Positions 33,695-35,344 of a stretch of 35,344 bases of DNA are shown piece by piece. The notes beneath the pieces are model-generated. The model was not told where the DNA came from. It searched no databases and saw nothing but the letters and a program-made list of their open reading frames with translations. The position numbers and the translations under genes are program-made. The stretch comes from a bacterium (GTDB taxonomy: Bacteria; Auribacterota; UBA6266), in assembly GCA_028717725.1 (NCBI GenBank), contig JAQUNG010000006.1:1-35344 (forward strand). Reading direction: 5' to 3'. Position 1 is the first letter of the stretch. The number at the start of each line of letters is the position of its first letter.

Positions 33695-34963
33695 CTAATC
33701 TCTAATCTGGCCGTTACCTTTAATTACATACTTATAAGTATTAAGTTCCTCGAGCCCCATAGGTCCCCGGGCATGGATTTTATCGGTGCTAATGCCTATT
33801 TCGGCTCCCATCCCAAACTGTCCCCCATCCGTAAATCTCGTGGACGCATTCAGATATACCGCGGCTGAATCAACCATATTCAGAAATTTCGAAGCCGACG
33901 ACTGGTTTTCGGTAATAATAGCGTCCGAATGCATTGAACCGTATTTATTGATATGCTCTATAGCTTCTTCAACGCCATCCACTACTCTAACAGCCAGAAT
34001 CAAATCAAGGTATTCTTCATACCAATCATTTTTCCCGGCTTTTTTAATCCCTTTTAATATTTTCGCCGTCCGCGGACATCCTCTCATTTCAACTTCCTCT
34101 TTTCTCAGCATATCCGCCGCCAACGGAAGAAATCTGTCCGCTATGGCGCCGTCAACAAGCAATGTTTCTATGGCATTACATACTCCGGGCCTCTGGCATT
34201 TCGCATTGCGGATAATATTCAGGGCTTTATCAAAATCCGCGTCCCTGTCAACAAAAATATGGCAGACACCTTTATAATGTTTGATAACGGGTATTGTCGA
34301 TGCTTCCGTTACCGCTTTTATCAGATTCTCACCGCCCCGCGGTATAACCAAATCAATCAATGAACTCAATTTCAATATTTCTTTTACGGCTTCTCTCTGA
34401 GTGGTTTCCACAAATTGGATAATGTCTTTCGGCCCATGGCAAGCCTCAATGGCATTTCTCATACAGTCTGCAATAGACTTATTGGAATGAAAAGCTTCTT
34501 TGCCGCCTCTCAATATTACGGCGTTGCCGGCTTTAATGCACAGTCCGGCTGAATCGGAAGTAACGTTGGGTCTGGATTCATATATAATGGCTATAACCCC
34601 TATGGGCACGCTGATTTTAAAAATCTCCATTCCGTTCGGTCTTTTTTTCTTATCCAAAACCCTTCCTACGGGATCTTTTAACGCCGCAACCTCTTCCAAT
34701 CCGGCAGCCATTTGTTCTATCCTCTCCTCATTCAACATGAGCCTGTCAATTAACGCTTTCGGCAAACATCCGGTTTCAGCGGCTTGAATATCTTTTTTAT
34801 TCGCATCTATTAAAATTTCCCGGTTTCTTCTTATCGAAGCGGCAATACTTTTCAACAGGCTGTTCTTTTGATCGGCGCTCATCAGTATAAGTTTTCTGGA
34901 AGATTCCTTTGCCCGTTCCGCCAGTTCTTTTACATATTCTTTTATTTTTCCGCTAATTCCCAT
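33695..34963 (-). CDS. proA: Glutamate-5-semialdehyde dehydrogenase (gamma-glutamyl phosphate reductase)
   Basis: ProA reduces gamma-glutamyl phosphate to glutamate semialdehyde, the second step to proline. I take ATG 34963 (422 residues), which matches the family start (ISGKIKEYVKELAERAKESS) and overlaps proB by 11 bases; a longer open frame from TTG 35023 adds 20 unrelated residues. Motifs include IYESRPNVTSDSAGLCIKAG, ILRGGKEAFHSN, the catalytic Cys in KCQRPGVCNAIETLLVD, and STRFTDGGQFGMGAEIGIST. The stop is TAG. Confidence 0.96.
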   Translation of the reverse strand: MGISGKIKEYVKELAERAKESSRKLILMSADQKNSLLKSIAASIRRNREILIDANKKDIQAAETGCLPKALIDRLMLNEERIEQMAAGLEEVAALKDPVGRVLDKKKRPNGMEIFKISVPIGVIAIIYESRPNVTSDSAGLCIKAGNAVILRGGKEAFHSNKSIADCMRNAIEACHGPKDIIQFVETTQREAVKEILKLSSLIDLVIPRGGENLIKAVTEASTIPVIKHYKGVCHIFVDRDADFDKALNIIRNAKCQRPGVCNAIETLLVDGAIADRFLPLAADMLRKEEVEMRGCPRTAKILKGIKKAGKNDWYEEYLDLILAVRVVDGVEEAIEHINKYGSMHSDAIITENQSSASKFLNMVDSAAVYLNASTRFTDGGQFGMGAEIGISTDKIHARGPMGLEELNTYKYVIKGNGQIRD

Positions 34964-35344
34964 TTTGCTTTTCCCGCGTCTCTCCGTATATAACCATATT
35001 GTTTCTGTGGACCACCTCGTCAAAAACTTTTCCGGATAGCACTGTTTTAATCTGTGATGTTTTCAGTCCTATTATCTTTTTTATATCCGAAGATGAATAG
35101 TTCGTCTGGCCTTTTCCTATGTCATTTTCTTTCTTATCCCGCAAAATTATCATATCTCCCGCGGAAAAATCTCCTCTTACGGAAATAATTCCGGACGCAA
35201 GCAGACTTTTGCCGTTTTCCGACAAAGCAATAACAGCACCTTCTTCTATGACAATAAACCCTTTAGAGCGTTTAAAATGCGCTATCCAGCGCTTTTTCCC
35301 TCTCATCCTGTGTTTTGAAGGCAGAAAAAGGGTTCCTTCGTCTT
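34953..35344 (-). CDS. proB: Glutamate 5-kinase, C-terminal PUA part (runs off the window)
   Basis: ProB phosphorylates glutamate, the first step to proline. Only the last 130 codons are in the window. They start in the linker GTLFLPSKHRMRGKKRWIA and continue through the PUA domain, with VIEEGAVIALSENGKSLLASGI, then VRGDFSAGDMIILRD and IGKGQTNYSSSDIKKIIGLK. The open frame continues upstream of the first internal ATG at 35306, so the gene is cut by the window edge, not truncated. The kinase domain is outside the window. The stop is TAG, overlapping proA. Confidence 0.93.
   Translation of the reverse strand, partial: DEGTLFLPSKHRMRGKKRWIAHFKRSKGFIVIEEGAVIALSENGKSLLASGIISVRGDFSAGDMIILRDKKENDIGKGQTNYSSSDIKKIIGLKTSQIKTVLSGKVFDEVVHRNNMVIYGETREKQNGN

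Overview
This window reads as a dense stretch of ordinary chromosome from a diderm (Gram-negative-type) bacterium. Every protein gene lies on the minus strand; the only plus-strand gene is a tRNA-Pro. LpxA, an LpxL-type acyltransferase and PlsC indicate a lipid A-bearing outer membrane. Close packing with frequent 4-base overlaps, an MGDG-synthase-like glycosyltransferase, a COG2426 membrane protein and an ABC permease/ATPase/permease/TPR set fit an uncultivated lineage of the Omnitrophota (PVC-like) kind. That lineage is an inference from gene content and order, not something the sequence proves.

In transcription order (right to left), block 1 (35344-28426) is proB (partial), proA, nadD, rsfS, argS, lipB, lipA, a free-standing lipoyl protein and lpxA, ended by a clear intrinsic terminator. 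Block 2 (28380-24446) is a GT28 diacylglycerol-type glycosyltransferase, an LpxL-type acyltransferase, a family 2 glycosyltransferase, pcm and a COG2426 membrane protein; it converges on tRNA-Pro(CGG), which has a near-consensus promoter of its own. Block 3 (24262-11164) is a flavodoxin, malQ, acylphosphatase, an ABC-2 permease/ATPase/permease set, a TPR protein, a phosphoesterase, a VanZ-like protein, ligA, a metallo-beta-lactamase-fold hydrolase, a XerD-type recombinase and a long DHH-CBS-CCA nucleotidyltransferase. Block 4 (10994-1104) starts at a TTGACA promoter and runs M50 protease, trpS, scpA, scpB, pheA, hisC, aroF, tyrA, aroA, cmk and plsC. It carries chorismate synthesis entry and the full Phe/Tyr branch, followed by CMP kinase and phosphatidate synthesis. 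Block 5 is a small winged-helix gene and the start of rpsA, each with its own promoter.

The two observations most worth following are damaged or altered key positions in otherwise intact genes. pheA is cut by one in-frame TAG where the family has a conserved Gln; the rest of the 355-codon frame is intact. LpxA has Tyr in place of the catalytic His of the E. coli enzyme (H125), with the other active-site residues kept. Both differ from the expected codon by one C-to-T change. Two intergenic gaps hold low-complexity or inverted-repeat sequence that looks like a dispersed element. No gene-free stretch exceeds 300 bases. I see no CRISPR array, insertion sequence, prophage or defence island.
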